Shown here one piece after another: positions 18,298-27,436 of a stretch of DNA of 64,000 nt. Every line of letters starts with the position of its first letter. The first letter of the stretch is position 1. The position numbers and the translations under genes were made by a program. Origin of the DNA: CAZCVI01 sp964502145 (lineage in GTDB: Bacteria; Acidobacteriota; Aminicenantia; UBA2199); contig CAZCVI010000009.1 in assembly GCA_964502145.1 (NCBI GenBank), forward strand, positions 73,723 through 137,722, read 5' to 3'. The notes beneath the pieces were generated by a model, which was given only the letters and a program-made list of their open reading frames with translations, made no database searches and had not been told where the DNA came from.

Positions 18298-19763
18298 GTC
18301 AAGTCATAACTTTTTATTCTTTTAAAGGCGGTGTTGGTCGTACCATGGCGTTGGCTAACGTGGCAGTTCTATTGTCGCAATGGGGATATAAAACGTTAGT
18401 TGTTGACTGGGACCTGGAAGCACCTGGGCTGGAAAATTTCTTCAAAGAATATATCAATTTAGAAAAGATTTCCAAAAGAAAAGGCCTGATCGAATTGTTA
18501 AATCCCAAAGATGCAACTGAAAAAAAATTTACCTGGAAGGACTTGCGGATTCCAGTATTCATTCCTGAAGGTCAGGAGCCCATTCACCTGCTCACTGCTG
18601 GCGACCGCAGCAACGGCTATTACGACAGAGTGAGAAATTTTGATATTGATCTGTTCTATAAAAAGCAGGACGGCGGGCAAAAGATTGAACAACTGCGGGA
18701 GGAATGGAAAGCAGAATACGATTTCGTTCTGGTGGATAGCCGTACCGGTATTACCGACAATGGAGGTATTTGTACTATTCAACTCCCAGACATCCTTGTC
18801 TTGCTTTTTACCGCCACGGACATAGGACTAAATGGGATATTGGATGTCGCTCAGCGGGCAGTTAAAGCCCAACAGTCACTCGCTTTCGAACGCTTTAAAT
18901 TGCTAGCCCTGCCCGTTCCCACCCGCCTTGAAACCGCTCTTGAATTTAAACTATCGCAAGAGTGGATGAATAAATTTTCAAAAGAATTGGAGCCCCTCTA
19001 TTATGATTGGCTACCAATCAATGTGGACCGTCTGCAATTCGTTGAATTAACTAAGATTCCTTCTGTTCCATATTTTAATTTCGGAGAAAAACTTCCGGTC
19101 ATTGAACAGGGCGTCAACGATCCGGCTGGCCTGGGATATGCATACGAGACTATCACCGCCCTTCTGGCAAACAACTTCCAATCCATCCAAGACCTGATGA
19201 ATAACCGTGATGCATTCATCCATATGGCTGCCAGTAACCGGGGTACAATAATCAAAAGGAAATCCAATCCTAAAGTAACCAATCAACCAGTTAAAATTTT
19301 TATTTCCTATTCCCATAAAGAAAAAGCGATTAAAAGTATACTGGAATATTATCTGGAAATACTTAAAACAAAAGGATTGGCCACCTTTTGGTCAGATGAA
19401 AAACTTTTGCCGGGTATGAAGTGGTCTGAAGAGATTGAAAAGAATATCTCTGACTCCCAGGTTTTCTTAATTTTATTAAGTAAAAACTATCTCTCCCCTA
19501 CCACTTCAGCGGAATTGCAGCAAATAGAAAATTTTGGAAAACAAAAGAATATCCTGATAATTCCAATTGTACTCGACGATTCCACTTGGTATCAGGACAC
19601 CTTTTTAAAAGATCGTTTTTCAATATGGATGGATTACGCGACAATAAATACCCATGTAAACTGGGAGGAGGCTCTTTTTGAAGTTGTTCAACAGATTGAA
19701 AAATCAATTCTTTTATATCAACAACAAATCAATGAAACAAAACCTATAGGAGAAGTGAAATGA
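18294..19763 (+). CDS. KGGVGR-type AAA ATPase fused to a C-terminal TIR domain
   Basis: A 489-residue fusion. Residues 1 to about 320 form a MinD/ParA-like P-loop ATPase whose Walker A reads FKGGVGRT, with Arg replacing the usual Lys. It is followed by VVDWDLEAPGLENFF and FVLVDSRTGITDNGG. This is the KGGVGR-motif variant family found in predicted NTP-regulated conflict systems. From about residue 335 a TIR domain begins (VKIFISYSHKEKAIKS) with a candidate catalytic Glu in SPTTSAELQQ. It sits between a stand-alone TIR gene and an aminopeptidase gene, with 4-nt overlaps on both sides, so the three products are probably made in fixed ratio and act together. The ATPase likely serves as sensor/switch and the TIRs as effector or adaptor. 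Confidence 0.87.
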   Translation: MSQVITFYSFKGGVGRTMALANVAVLLSQWGYKTLVVDWDLEAPGLENFFKEYINLEKISKRKGLIELLNPKDATEKKFTWKDLRIPVFIPEGQEPIHLLTAGDRSNGYYDRVRNFDIDLFYKKQDGGQKIEQLREEWKAEYDFVLVDSRTGITDNGGICTIQLPDILVLLFTATDIGLNGILDVAQRAVKAQQSLAFERFKLLALPVPTRLETALEFKLSQEWMNKFSKELEPLYYDWLPINVDRLQFVELTKIPSVPYFNFGEKLPVIEQGVNDPAGLGYAYETITALLANNFQSIQDLMNNRDAFIHMAASNRGTIIKRKSNPKVTNQPVKIFISYSHKEKAIKSILEYYLEILKTKGLATFWSDEKLLPGMKWSEEIEKNISDSQVFLILLSKNYLSPTTSAELQQIENFGKQKNILIIPIVLDDSTWYQDTFLKDRFSIWMDYATINTHVNWEEALFEVVQQIEKSILLYQQQINETKPIGEVK

Positions 19764-20953
19764 TTGCTGAAATAAGCCAAGAAGATTTAAATGTATGGGC
19801 GGATTATATCCTGAACCATTCTTTGGGGGGCATTAAACCGGATGATATCGTGATGCTTAAAGGGGAACATATCACCTGGCCATTAATGTCTATTTTGCAA
19901 GATAAAATTTTTGCCGCAGGCGCCATTGCCGATATCAACATGGTCGCACCGGATAATAATCGCGGCCAAGTGTGGGGCGCTTCCATTGCCAAACACGGCA
20001 CGGTCGAACAAATCCACCGGGTACCCGCTTGGCATGGGCAACGTTACAATGCTATGACCAAATATATCGAAATCCTGGGCGCAGAAAACCCAGCCCTCTT
20101 CGCCAACCTGCCCAGCGAAACATCCACGGAACTGGTCAAAGCAGATAACCCCTTCAAATCCATCCGTCTCTCCAAACCCTGGATTCTAACGCTCTACCCG
20201 ACACAAGGTTTTGCCGACATGGAAGGGTTGTCGCTGGAAAAATACACGGATATCATTGTCAAAGCCTCTACTACAGACCACAAAGTGCTGGGAGAAATCG
20301 AGGAACCGCTGGCCCAACTGATGGAAAAAACCAAAAAGGTCCGCATTCTGACCCATTGTGCCAAAACAAACCGCAACCTGGAATTGGAAATGAATATCGC
20401 AACACGCAGGGTCACCCGTTGCGTGGGCAAACGGAACTTCCCGGACGGCGAAATCTTCACCAGCCCTGATGCCAACTCGGTGAACGGTGAAATCTTCGTG
20501 GACCTGCCAGTTTTCTACAACGGCGTAACCATCCAGGGCATTTACCTGCATTTTAAAGACGGGGTTATTATCGAATACGATGCCCAAAAAGAAAATGAAA
20601 CACTGGCCAAGATTATCGAAACAGACGAGGGCTCACATCGGTTGGGTGAAGTCGCGCTGGGCATGAACAGTGGTTTACAAACAGCCCTGCAACACCCGCT
20701 TTTCGTGGAAAAAGTAGGCGGTACATTGCACATTGCTATTGGTGAAAGTTACCCGGAAAGTTATGTGGCGAATCCAGCATCAGAAGAAGGGAAAGCCCTG
20801 CTGGAGAAATACCACCAGGAGGGTATCATCAATAAATCGTCGCAACACGTGGATATTGTCACCGATTTCAGACCCGGTGGCGCAGGAATCGCAGTCTACT
20901 TTGACGACACCCAACTGGAAATAAAAGATAATATCTGGAGCATCCCCAAATAA
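19760..20953 (+). CDS. M29-family (AmpS/thermophilic) metallo-aminopeptidase
   Basis: A 397-residue aminopeptidase of family M29 (PF02073), a dimetal exopeptidase that removes N-terminal residues in the cytoplasm. The metal and catalytic positions look complete: E231 (GEIFTSP), E297 (LGEVALG), H324 and Y331 (LHIAIGESY), H363 and D365 (QHVDIV), with family-like spacing. So an active enzyme is expected. Its ATG overlaps the stop of the KGGVGR-TIR gene (ATGA), which is unusual for this normally solitary housekeeping-type enzyme. Its codon choice looks more GC-rich than the TIR gene's, so it may have a different history; that is an impression, not a measurement. Confidence 0.87.
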   Translation: MIAEISQEDLNVWADYILNHSLGGIKPDDIVMLKGEHITWPLMSILQDKIFAAGAIADINMVAPDNNRGQVWGASIAKHGTVEQIHRVPAWHGQRYNAMTKYIEILGAENPALFANLPSETSTELVKADNPFKSIRLSKPWILTLYPTQGFADMEGLSLEKYTDIIVKASTTDHKVLGEIEEPLAQLMEKTKKVRILTHCAKTNRNLELEMNIATRRVTRCVGKRNFPDGEIFTSPDANSVNGEIFVDLPVFYNGVTIQGIYLHFKDGVIIEYDAQKENETLAKIIETDEGSHRLGEVALGMNSGLQTALQHPLFVEKVGGTLHIAIGESYPESYVANPASEEGKALLEKYHQEGIINKSSQHVDIVTDFRPGGAGIAVYFDDTQLEIKDNIWSIPK

Positions 20954-21014
20954 TAAAAAATCTTTGTAACTGTTCAGCCCATAGGTAATAGATGAAAGAA
21001 AGAAAAAGATTTGC

Positions 21015-21097
21015 CCACGAATTACACGAATGATCACGAATTTATCGGAAAAAAAACGTTTATTTCCTTTTAATTCGTGACAATTCGTGGAATTCGG
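21015..21097. repeat. 9-bp-period CACGAAT/TTCGTG hairpin element
   Basis: The left arm CCACGAATTACACGAATGAT continues with a third CACGAAT unit. After an A-rich loop, the right arm TTCGTGACAATTCGTGG is its complement. The period is again 9 bp. It lies in the gene-free 20954-21186 spacer. Confidence 0.7.
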
Positions 21098-21186
21098 TTA
21101 TGCCGGGTACAAAACCCTGCCAATCTATCCAATTGTGAGGTATTGGAAATGTTAATTAGTCGTATGACATTTAGTCGCGCGCTGGC

Positions 21187-21731
21187 GTGTGCAAGAGACA
21201 GGTGACCAATCACGCGAAACACCGCGGTCAAGCAAGAAATCGCAAGGCGAGAGCGGATGGTATCCGCTCCACGACGAAGACGCGAGCCCTAACGCAAGTG
21301 AACTCATTACGGCCTCGTTACACGAACCGATGACGGTCAAGCTGCCGGATATGCTGAAACCTATCATTCATGGGGAAGAAACGATTAGATGCACCTGTGA
21401 AGTCATCCGGGGGATTGGAGAGAGCGCGTGTCGAAAGATCGGCAACAGGTCCCGGGAGACCCGCCCCAGTGTATCAACGGAGAGGAATCCGTGATACAAG
21501 GGCACATGGGAATCAATAACCATGTATCTTGCTGGCGGCGGGAGTCAGAGCGGTCCATAGTAGCGAAGAAGCGGGGTAATTCCCGTGGAGCCAAGGGACT
21601 GTACGTTAGTCATGTATCCAACAAGAGAGTGAGAACCGCTTGAGCGAAAAACGCTTCACCACGGAAATAAATTTTCACTGTCGAGATGGACACTATACCG
21701 TGAAGCCAAGCAGGAAAGTTAACGGAGGAGC
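21187..21731 (+). mobile_element. Group II intron remnant, reverse-transcriptase ORF absent
   Basis: The stretch begins GTGTGCAAGAGACAGG, a GUGYG-type 5' end. It has intron-like structured segments: a hairpin GAGCGGATGGTATCCGCTCC, AACGCAAGTGAACTC, and CCCGGGAGACCCGCCCC. It also has the reading frame CWRRESERSIVAKKRGNSRGAK at 21525-21600, which I know as a translated stretch found just ahead of the RT/maturase ORF in many bacterial group II introns. No RT domain follows; a weak domain V-like hairpin lies at 21636-21664. It runs straight into a decayed AAA gene at 21732. The boundaries are approximate. Confidence 0.6.
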
Positions 21732-22219
21732 AGATACTCCGATTTTTTTGACGTACCTGTGACCGAAGTGACCGCTTTTCTGAGCGCGCAACTGGCAGAA
21801 GGAAATCCTTTTTATGTCAGTTCTATCTTATGTTCCCAATTCCCAGACAAAGATTTAACCACTTTGGAAGGATTGGTGCGCACCCTGGAATTTGAAACCT
21901 TAAACGATAACGGGGAGATCAAATCTACCTGGATGACTTATGTGAATTCGGCCTTCAACCAAGTTAACAATAAAATTTCCAAGAATATTGTGTTGTATTT
22001 ATGTAAAAATAGAGACCATGAGGTCACCCGCAAAGAGTTATTGGAAAAATTACATCTGGATATGACGGATGGCGAATTAGAGTTCAAACTCAAAGCTCTA
22101 ATAAAAGCCGATATTATCCTCCAAGGAGCGACCAACTACGATTACCACGGGAAGTGGAAGACTTCCTTCGTGAAAAAAGTATCGCCTATACGGAAGATGA
22201 ACGCTGGTTGGAGCTTTAA
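21732..22219 (+). pseudogene. Truncated, internally deleted AAA/PD-(D/E)XK gene
   Basis: From 21732 the frame reads RYSDFFDVPVTEVTAFLSAQ and is closely similar to residues in the second half of the intact protein at 48711-50471 (KYSGFFNVPVTEETAYLIAQ), running to TNYDYHG. There the frame jumps: a different frame gives REVEDFLREKSIAYTEDERW followed by a stop, matching that protein's extreme C-terminus. So the N-terminal half, the nuclease region and the frame are lost. An ATG at 21759 lies inside the homology and is not a genuine start. Confidence 0.85.
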
Positions 22220-22230
22220 AGGTTTTTTAA

Positions 22231-22266
22231 CCACAGATTACACAGATTCAAATGATTTCCCAGATT
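22231..22266. repeat. 9-bp-period CACAGATT repeat, single arm
   Basis: Four nonamers CCACAGATT/ACACAGATT/CAAATGATT/TCCCAGATT in exact 9-bp phase. It is nearly identical to the left arm of the element at 50551. Confidence 0.65.
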
Positions 22267-22267
22267 A

Positions 22268-22325
22268 AAAAGAAAAAAGTCGCTGTAACGAAATAACCCG
22301 ATTATTTTTGATGGTATTTCGTTAC
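22268..22325 (-). terminator. Rho-independent terminator of clpS-clpA
   Basis: On the minus strand an 11-bp perfect stem (GTAACGAAATA and its complement) is followed by AGCGAC and a T-rich tail (TTTTTTCTTTTT). Confidence 0.7.
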
Positions 22326-22387
22326 GCTCCCTTTGTCGATTTAATTCCGGGCGCAACTGTTCAATAGCAGTAATTGATCATAGTCCC

Positions 22388-24712
22388 CTATTTCTCCAAA
22401 ACGTCTTTCTTCTTACGTCCAACACGCTTTTCCTCATTTGTACTTTGTAGCGTTAAGGTGACGTCGTCACCTCTGATGTCTGCCAAAACTGCACCACCAT
22501 TGATCAATTGTCCGAACAGAACTTCATCCACGAACCACGTTTTGATTTTATCTTGCAACAGACGCGCGACTTCACGGGCACCGAAAAGTTTGGAGTATCC
22601 TTTTTGGGCTAACCAGAGATAACATTCATCCGTAACCGTTAGCGTCACCTTTTTATCTGCCAATTGCGTGGAGAAAAGATCGAGGTTTTTCTTGACAATA
22701 AGTTTCACATGGTCTTCGGTCAGTTGCCCAAAAGAAACGACCGCGTCCAAACGGTTGCGGAACTCGGGGGAGAAATGTTTTTCCACTGCTTCTAAAATTG
22801 CGCTGGTATCGGTAGAGCGTTCATCAAAACCAATCTGCGTTTTCCCCAGTTTGCGAGCACCGGCGTTGGAGGTCATGATAATAATCACGTTGCGGAAATC
22901 TGCTTTTTTGCCGGTGTTATCGGTGAGGGTCGCGTAATCCATGATTTGCAGGAGCGTGTTGAAAATGTCCGGGTGGGCTTTTTCAATTTCATCCAATAAT
23001 AACACGGCATGGGGTGTCTTGCGAATGGATTCGGTTAATAATCCACCCTGCTCAAAACCAACATATCCGGGCGGGGAACCAATCAAACGGGCCACGGCAT
23101 GTTTTTCCTGGTATTCAGACATATCAAAACGATGCAACGGAATACCCAGGGTATTGGCGAGTTGGCGCGTTAATTCTGTTTTACCTACACCGGTGGGACC
23201 GACAAAAAGAAGCGAAGCCACCGGTTTATCTGGTTCTCTGAACCCGGCACGGGCACGTTTGATGGCCTGGGTTACCATTTCTATGGCCGGGTCTTGGCCG
23301 AAGATTTGTTTTTTTAGCTCCGATTCCAGTTTTTTCAGCTTGTGCGTCTCGTTTTCGGTCACGGTTTTTTCCGGGATACGGGCGATCTTGGAAACGACTT
23401 CCTCAATCCCTTTACGTTTAATACTCACCCGCTTTTCCGAGTTGTCCGGGTGCTTCATACGAATCCAAGCGCCCGCCTCATCAATCACATCAATGGCTTT
23501 ATCCGGCAAGTAGCGATCATTGATGTATTTATTGGAAAGATCCACGGCGGCTTCCAGGGCACTTTCACTGTAAGACACATGGTGGAATTCCTCGAACTTT
23601 TCTTGCAGACCTTTGAGAATAGCGAGTGTTTCGGTGGGCGTGGGTTCGGGTATCTCGATCTTTTGGAACCGACGGGAGAGGGCACGATCTTTTTCAAAGA
23701 ATTTTTTATATTCGTCATAGGTGGTGGAACCAATACACTGCATCTTGCCGCTGGAAAGGGCGGGTTTAAGGATATTGGAGGCATCCATGGAACCACCAGA
23801 CACGGCACCCGCGCCTACCAAGTTATGGATTTCGTCGATAAATAAAATGGCTTTGTCTTCTTGCAGTATCTCGTTGAGCACGCGTTTCATGCGTTCTTCA
23901 AAATCGCCGCGATATTTTGTACCGGCCAATAAACCACCCATGTCGAGTTGGTAGATTTTGGAACCTTTAAGTGGCAAGGGCACTTTATCCTGGGCGATCA
24001 AACGGGCCAGACCTTCGGTGATAGCTGTTTTGCCTACGCCCGGTTCGCCCACGTGGACCGGGTTGTTTTTAGTTCTGCGACAGAGTATTTGCATGGTTCG
24101 TTCGATGATATCTTCTCTGCCGATGATTGGATCGATTTCGTCGCGGGCTGCTTTCGCGGTTAGTTCGGTTGTGAACATGTCCAGGTACTTTCGTTTTGTT
24201 TTTTTATCTGCTTCCCGTTCACTTGATTCTGGTACGGTTTGTTGATCGCCTATGGCCCCGTTTTCCGGGTATCCGCCATCCGGGACCACCGAGATGCCGT
24301 GGGAGATGAAGTTCAGAATATTGAGGCGCGAGATGCCTTGTTGTTCTAAAAAAGTCACGGCAAATGATTCTTTTTCAAAGTAGATCGCGGCGTACATATC
24401 ACCGATATCCAAGACATTTTTGCCTGCGGAAACAACGTGGAGCATGGCGTTTTCGACCACGTTTTGGAAACCTTCTGATTGAATGGGGTCTTTGCCGTTA
24501 CTTTCCGGGATATAACCTGCTTTAAAAAAGGTATCCAGCTCGATTTTCAAACCATTAGCATTGCCACCACACGCGGTGACAATTTTCGTGCCACCGCCGA
24601 AGAATAACGACGCATAGAGGATATGTTCCGGTGTCACGTACTCGTGGGTCCGGGCCTTTGCCTCGTTGTAAGCGGCGGTGATTATATTATTAAGTTCTTC
24701 ACTGATTTTCAT
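22388..24712 (-). CDS. clpA: ATP-dependent Clp protease ATP-binding subunit ClpA
   Basis: A 774-residue AAA+ unfoldase that feeds substrates to ClpP. An N-terminal Clp_N repeat domain (about 1-145) precedes two ATPase domains. D1 has GEPGVGKTAITEG with Walker B ILFIDEIHNLVGAG, and D2 has GPTGVGKTELTRQ with Walker B VLLLDEIEKAHPD. A clear IGF-type ClpP-contact tripeptide appears in QIGFDER. It lies 7 nt after clpS, the standard pairing. clpP is not in the window. Confidence 0.96.
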   Translation of the reverse strand: MKISEELNNIITAAYNEAKARTHEYVTPEHILYASLFFGGGTKIVTACGGNANGLKIELDTFFKAGYIPESNGKDPIQSEGFQNVVENAMLHVVSAGKNVLDIGDMYAAIYFEKESFAVTFLEQQGISRLNILNFISHGISVVPDGGYPENGAIGDQQTVPESSEREADKKTKRKYLDMFTTELTAKAARDEIDPIIGREDIIERTMQILCRRTKNNPVHVGEPGVGKTAITEGLARLIAQDKVPLPLKGSKIYQLDMGGLLAGTKYRGDFEERMKRVLNEILQEDKAILFIDEIHNLVGAGAVSGGSMDASNILKPALSSGKMQCIGSTTYDEYKKFFEKDRALSRRFQKIEIPEPTPTETLAILKGLQEKFEEFHHVSYSESALEAAVDLSNKYINDRYLPDKAIDVIDEAGAWIRMKHPDNSEKRVSIKRKGIEEVVSKIARIPEKTVTENETHKLKKLESELKKQIFGQDPAIEMVTQAIKRARAGFREPDKPVASLLFVGPTGVGKTELTRQLANTLGIPLHRFDMSEYQEKHAVARLIGSPPGYVGFEQGGLLTESIRKTPHAVLLLDEIEKAHPDIFNTLLQIMDYATLTDNTGKKADFRNVIIIMTSNAGARKLGKTQIGFDERSTDTSAILEAVEKHFSPEFRNRLDAVVSFGQLTEDHVKLIVKKNLDLFSTQLADKKVTLTVTDECYLWLAQKGYSKLFGAREVARLLQDKIKTWFVDEVLFGQLINGGAVLADIRGDDVTLTLQSTNEEKRVGRKKKDVLEK

Positions 24713-24719
24713 GTTGTTT

Positions 24720-25040
24720 TTATGCTTCCTCGTAGCCGCAACGTAGCGGAAAACCCTCTTTTTGTGCCTCGAAATGCACTTGTTTTACTTTGGTGACCGC
24801 GATATCGTAGGAATAAATACCGCAGACCCCCTTCCCATTTTTATGGACATCCAGCATGATCTTGGTGGCTTCAGCCGCCGGTTTGTTGAAGATGGACATC
24901 AATACTTGAACCACAAATTCCATAGAGGTATAGTCGTCGTTGAAAATAATTACCACGAACATGCTTGGCTTCCTGACTTTTAAATCGGGGGCAAGTTTCA
25001 CCTCGCCGGGTTCGGCTACATCATAACTTCCCGTCCCCAT
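24720..25040 (-). CDS. clpS: ATP-dependent Clp protease adaptor ClpS
   Basis: A 106-residue N-recognin that delivers N-degron substrates to ClpA. The core FVVIIFNDDYTSMEFVVQVL contains the NDD motif that binds the N-terminal residue, and VHKNGKGVCGIYSYDIAVTK forms the rest of the fold. It is first in the clpS-clpA operon, with a perfect consensus promoter upstream and a GGAGG ribosome-binding site. Confidence 0.96.
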   Translation of the reverse strand: MGTGSYDVAEPGEVKLAPDLKVRKPSMFVVIIFNDDYTSMEFVVQVLMSIFNKPAAEATKIMLDVHKNGKGVCGIYSYDIAVTKVKQVHFEAQKEGFPLRCGYEEA

Positions 25041-25066
25041 GTTTGACCTCCATACGTTAATAAAAA

Positions 25067-25095
25067 ATTATAACACTTATAAGAATAGTTGTCAA
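25067..25095 (-). promoter_or_regulatory. Consensus sigma-70 promoter of clpS-clpA
   Basis: On the minus strand TTGACA, exactly 17 bp, TATAAT, ending 26 nt before the clpS start codon. Confidence 0.85.
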
Positions 25096-25251
25096 AACTG
25101 AATTTTTCAACTAAAAAATTTAGGAACTGGTCAGGTCTCGGACGAAAGGTGCTGAAGCGCTTGGCTCGAAAGCCAAAAATGTTTTGCAAAAAGAAATGAA
25201 AGGAGACTGATGGGTTATAAAAGAGGTCTTAAAAAGGGACAAGTTTTTTTT

Positions 25252-25527
25252 CTATTTGGAAGCGATCTTGGTGCCGCCATAAGCCAAGAACGAAAGGGCC
25301 AAGGTCTTAAACACGGTCTTGAGGGTGAATAAAATATCTTCCGCTAGATACTCTTCGAACATGTAGACATAGTCAGCGAGGAAAAATAAAACAACGGTGA
25401 CCAAGATGATTTTGATCACTTCCCCGATTCTGCCACCAGAGTATTTTTTTCGCGCTTTATTAAAGGAAATAAGTATCAAAACATAGATAAAAAGAGAGAA
25501 TATCAATACGATAATGCGGGGCGCCAT
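25252..25527 (-). CDS. Small membrane protein of unknown function
   Basis: A 91-residue protein with three hydrophobic segments (about residues 3-22, 37-55 and 67-85) separated by a basic loop (NKARKKYSGGR). I do not recognise a family. An AAGGAGG ribosome-binding site precedes the start, and it follows the thymidine phosphorylase stop by 17 nt on the same strand, so it is the last gene of the cdd-deoA unit. A link to nucleoside metabolism is only positional. Confidence 0.65.
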   Translation of the reverse strand: MAPRIIVLIFSLFIYVLILISFNKARKKYSGGRIGEVIKIILVTVVLFFLADYVYMFEEYLAEDILFTLKTVFKTLALSFLAYGGTKIASK

Positions 25528-25544
25528 GCTCCACCTCCTTGGTG

Positions 25545-26906
25545 TTAACGGGTATCCCAGGCACGCATGCCTTTTTTATCAATAAGATAGAGAATATGAT
25601 CGGGTACTTGGGGTTGGTCGGGAACAAACGAAATGGCAGACAACAAGCGATGTTTGGCAGCTTCAATGCGGTCTGGATAGTTGGTGTGAATGGTGAGTAA
25701 CACCTCGCCTTTTTGAGTGAATTCACCGACTTTCTTGTGAAATACAAATCCAGCACTGTGGTCGATCACATCTTCTTTCTTCCGTCTGCCAGCACCGATA
25801 TCAATGGCAGCCATGCCAACTTCAAACGCATCCATTTTCAAGATAAAACCAGAAGTCTCAGCAATCAGCGGCACTTGGTGTTTGCTTTGGGGTAACAACG
25901 AATAATCGTCACATATGGACGGGTCACCGTTTTGAGCGGCGATAAATTTTCTGAAAATATCCAGGGGAGTGCCAGATTCGAGTGTTTCTTCCAATTGTTC
26001 TTGAGCATGGTAAAAATCATTGGCCACACCTGCCGCAACCAACATGGCGGCACCGAGCGCAAAAGTCACGGCCATGACATCCTCAGGGCCATTTCCTTTT
26101 AAGGCTTCAATGGATTCTATTATTTCCAGGGAATTACCCACTGCTTGACCGAGGGGTTGGTCCATGTTGGTGATTAGGCCGATAGTAGTGCGTTCGGCTT
26201 TTTCACCGATAGCGACCATGGTACGGCCCAACTCTATGGAATCTTCGAGCCGTTTCATAAAGGCACCACTACCAGTTTTAATATCTAATACAATGCCATC
26301 AGTGCCCAGAGCGAGTTTCTTACTCATGATACTGGCGGCAATCAGGGGGATGCTGGTCACTGTGGCGGTTGTGTCGCGGAGGGCATAGAGTTTCCGATCT
26401 GCGGGAACGATGTTTTCGGTTTGCCCACCAATCACCATGCCCACATCGGCCAGGACATTTTTGAATGCCTGGGTGTGCAAGAACACGTTGAAGCCGGGGA
26501 TAGATTCGAGTTTATCCAAGGTGCCGCCAGTATGGCCCAAAGACCGACCGGAAAGCATGGGCACATGAACACCGCACGCGGCTACAAGAGGCGCGACAAT
26601 AAAGCTGATCTTATCACCAACGCCACCAGTACTGTGTTTGTCTATCTTTTTTCCAGCACTGCCATCAAGGCTGATTAAATCCCCGGACAACATCATCAAG
26701 CGGGTCAAATCAGCCAACTCGCGATAATCAAGACCACGGATATAAATGGCCATCAATAATGCGGCGGCTTGATAATCAGGAATATCGCCGGAGACATACC
26801 GACTTATAAAAAATTCAAGTTCGGCAGAACTTAATATATGACCATCCCGCTTCTTAGAAATAATCTCATACATGCTAAAATCATTGTTTTTTGTGTTATT
26901 GCTCAT
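25545..26906 (-). CDS. Thymidine/pyrimidine-nucleoside phosphorylase
   Basis: A 453-residue enzyme of nucleoside phosphorylase family II, which converts thymidine or uridine plus phosphate to the base and (deoxy)ribose 1-phosphate. The family signature is visible as KHSTGGVGDKISFIVAPLVA and MLSGRSLGHTGGTLDKLESI, followed by the C-terminal PYNP domain (GRRKKEDVIDHSAGFVFHKK). Cytidine deaminase is encoded just upstream, so the two form a pyrimidine salvage operon. DeoA and Pdp types cannot be told apart with certainty by eye. Confidence 0.93.
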   Translation of the reverse strand: MSNNTKNNDFSMYEIISKKRDGHILSSAELEFFISRYVSGDIPDYQAAALLMAIYIRGLDYRELADLTRLMMLSGDLISLDGSAGKKIDKHSTGGVGDKISFIVAPLVAACGVHVPMLSGRSLGHTGGTLDKLESIPGFNVFLHTQAFKNVLADVGMVIGGQTENIVPADRKLYALRDTTATVTSIPLIAASIMSKKLALGTDGIVLDIKTGSGAFMKRLEDSIELGRTMVAIGEKAERTTIGLITNMDQPLGQAVGNSLEIIESIEALKGNGPEDVMAVTFALGAAMLVAAGVANDFYHAQEQLEETLESGTPLDIFRKFIAAQNGDPSICDDYSLLPQSKHQVPLIAETSGFILKMDAFEVGMAAIDIGAGRRKKEDVIDHSAGFVFHKKVGEFTQKGEVLLTIHTNYPDRIEAAKHRLLSAISFVPDQPQVPDHILYLIDKKGMRAWDTR

Positions 26907-26983
26907 TCTTCTTCCCTAACGGTTATTTCTTATGCGCTGAGTTCTGGTGGATTTTTACGAAAACTGACGCGATCATTTTTCAA

Positions 26984-27385
26984 TCACTTTTTGATATCCA
27001 GAAAAAAAGCAAAGGGTATTAACTCGCCCACGGTGGTTTTTTGCCAAGTCCCCTGCTGGTTGCACATGTAGACGGGGGTTTCCTGGCTTGAAAATTCAGC
27101 GATTACTTGCCGACATGCACCGCAAGGGGGTAAAAATTCCGGGGTATCACCAATCACCAGTATTTCGGCGATCTGTTGTTCTCCCTCGCTGACCATCTTA
27201 AAAATAGCGGTGCGTTCAGCACAGTTGGTCAAGCCATACGAGGTATTTTCGACATTGCACCCGGAAAAAATCTTCCCGGAACTGGTTCTGATAGCTGCGC
27301 CGACGTGAAAGTGGGAATAGGGGGCATATGCTCTATCTTTGGCCGCTTTGGCCGCGTTCAATAATTGCTCGATTGCTGCGCTCAT
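26984..27385 (-). CDS. cdd: Cytidine deaminase
   Basis: A 133-residue homotetrameric-type cytidine deaminase that converts cytidine or deoxycytidine to uridine or deoxyuridine. It has YSHFHVGAAI, CNVENTSYGLTNCAERTA with the zinc-binding Cys and catalytic Glu, and PPCGACRQ with the other two zinc Cys. It is the first gene of the salvage operon. Confidence 0.95.
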   Translation of the reverse strand: MSAAIEQLLNAAKAAKDRAYAPYSHFHVGAAIRTSSGKIFSGCNVENTSYGLTNCAERTAIFKMVSEGEQQIAEILVIGDTPEFLPPCGACRQVIAEFSSQETPVYMCNQQGTWQKTTVGELIPFAFFLDIKK

Positions 27386-27407
27386 TTTATTTTACCTTCC
27401 ATTTATA

Positions 27408-27436
27408 ATTCTAAAGAACTGCAAAAAATAAGTCAA
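27408..27436 (-). promoter_or_regulatory. Promoter of the cdd-phosphorylase operon
   Basis: On the minus strand TTGACT, 17 bp, TAGAAT, ending 22 nt before the cdd start. Confidence 0.6.

Noticed and set aside
21759..22268. Apparent 169-residue ORF
   Set aside because: Its homology to the intact AAA protein begins before this ATG and its end is out of frame, so it is part of a pseudogene, not a gene.
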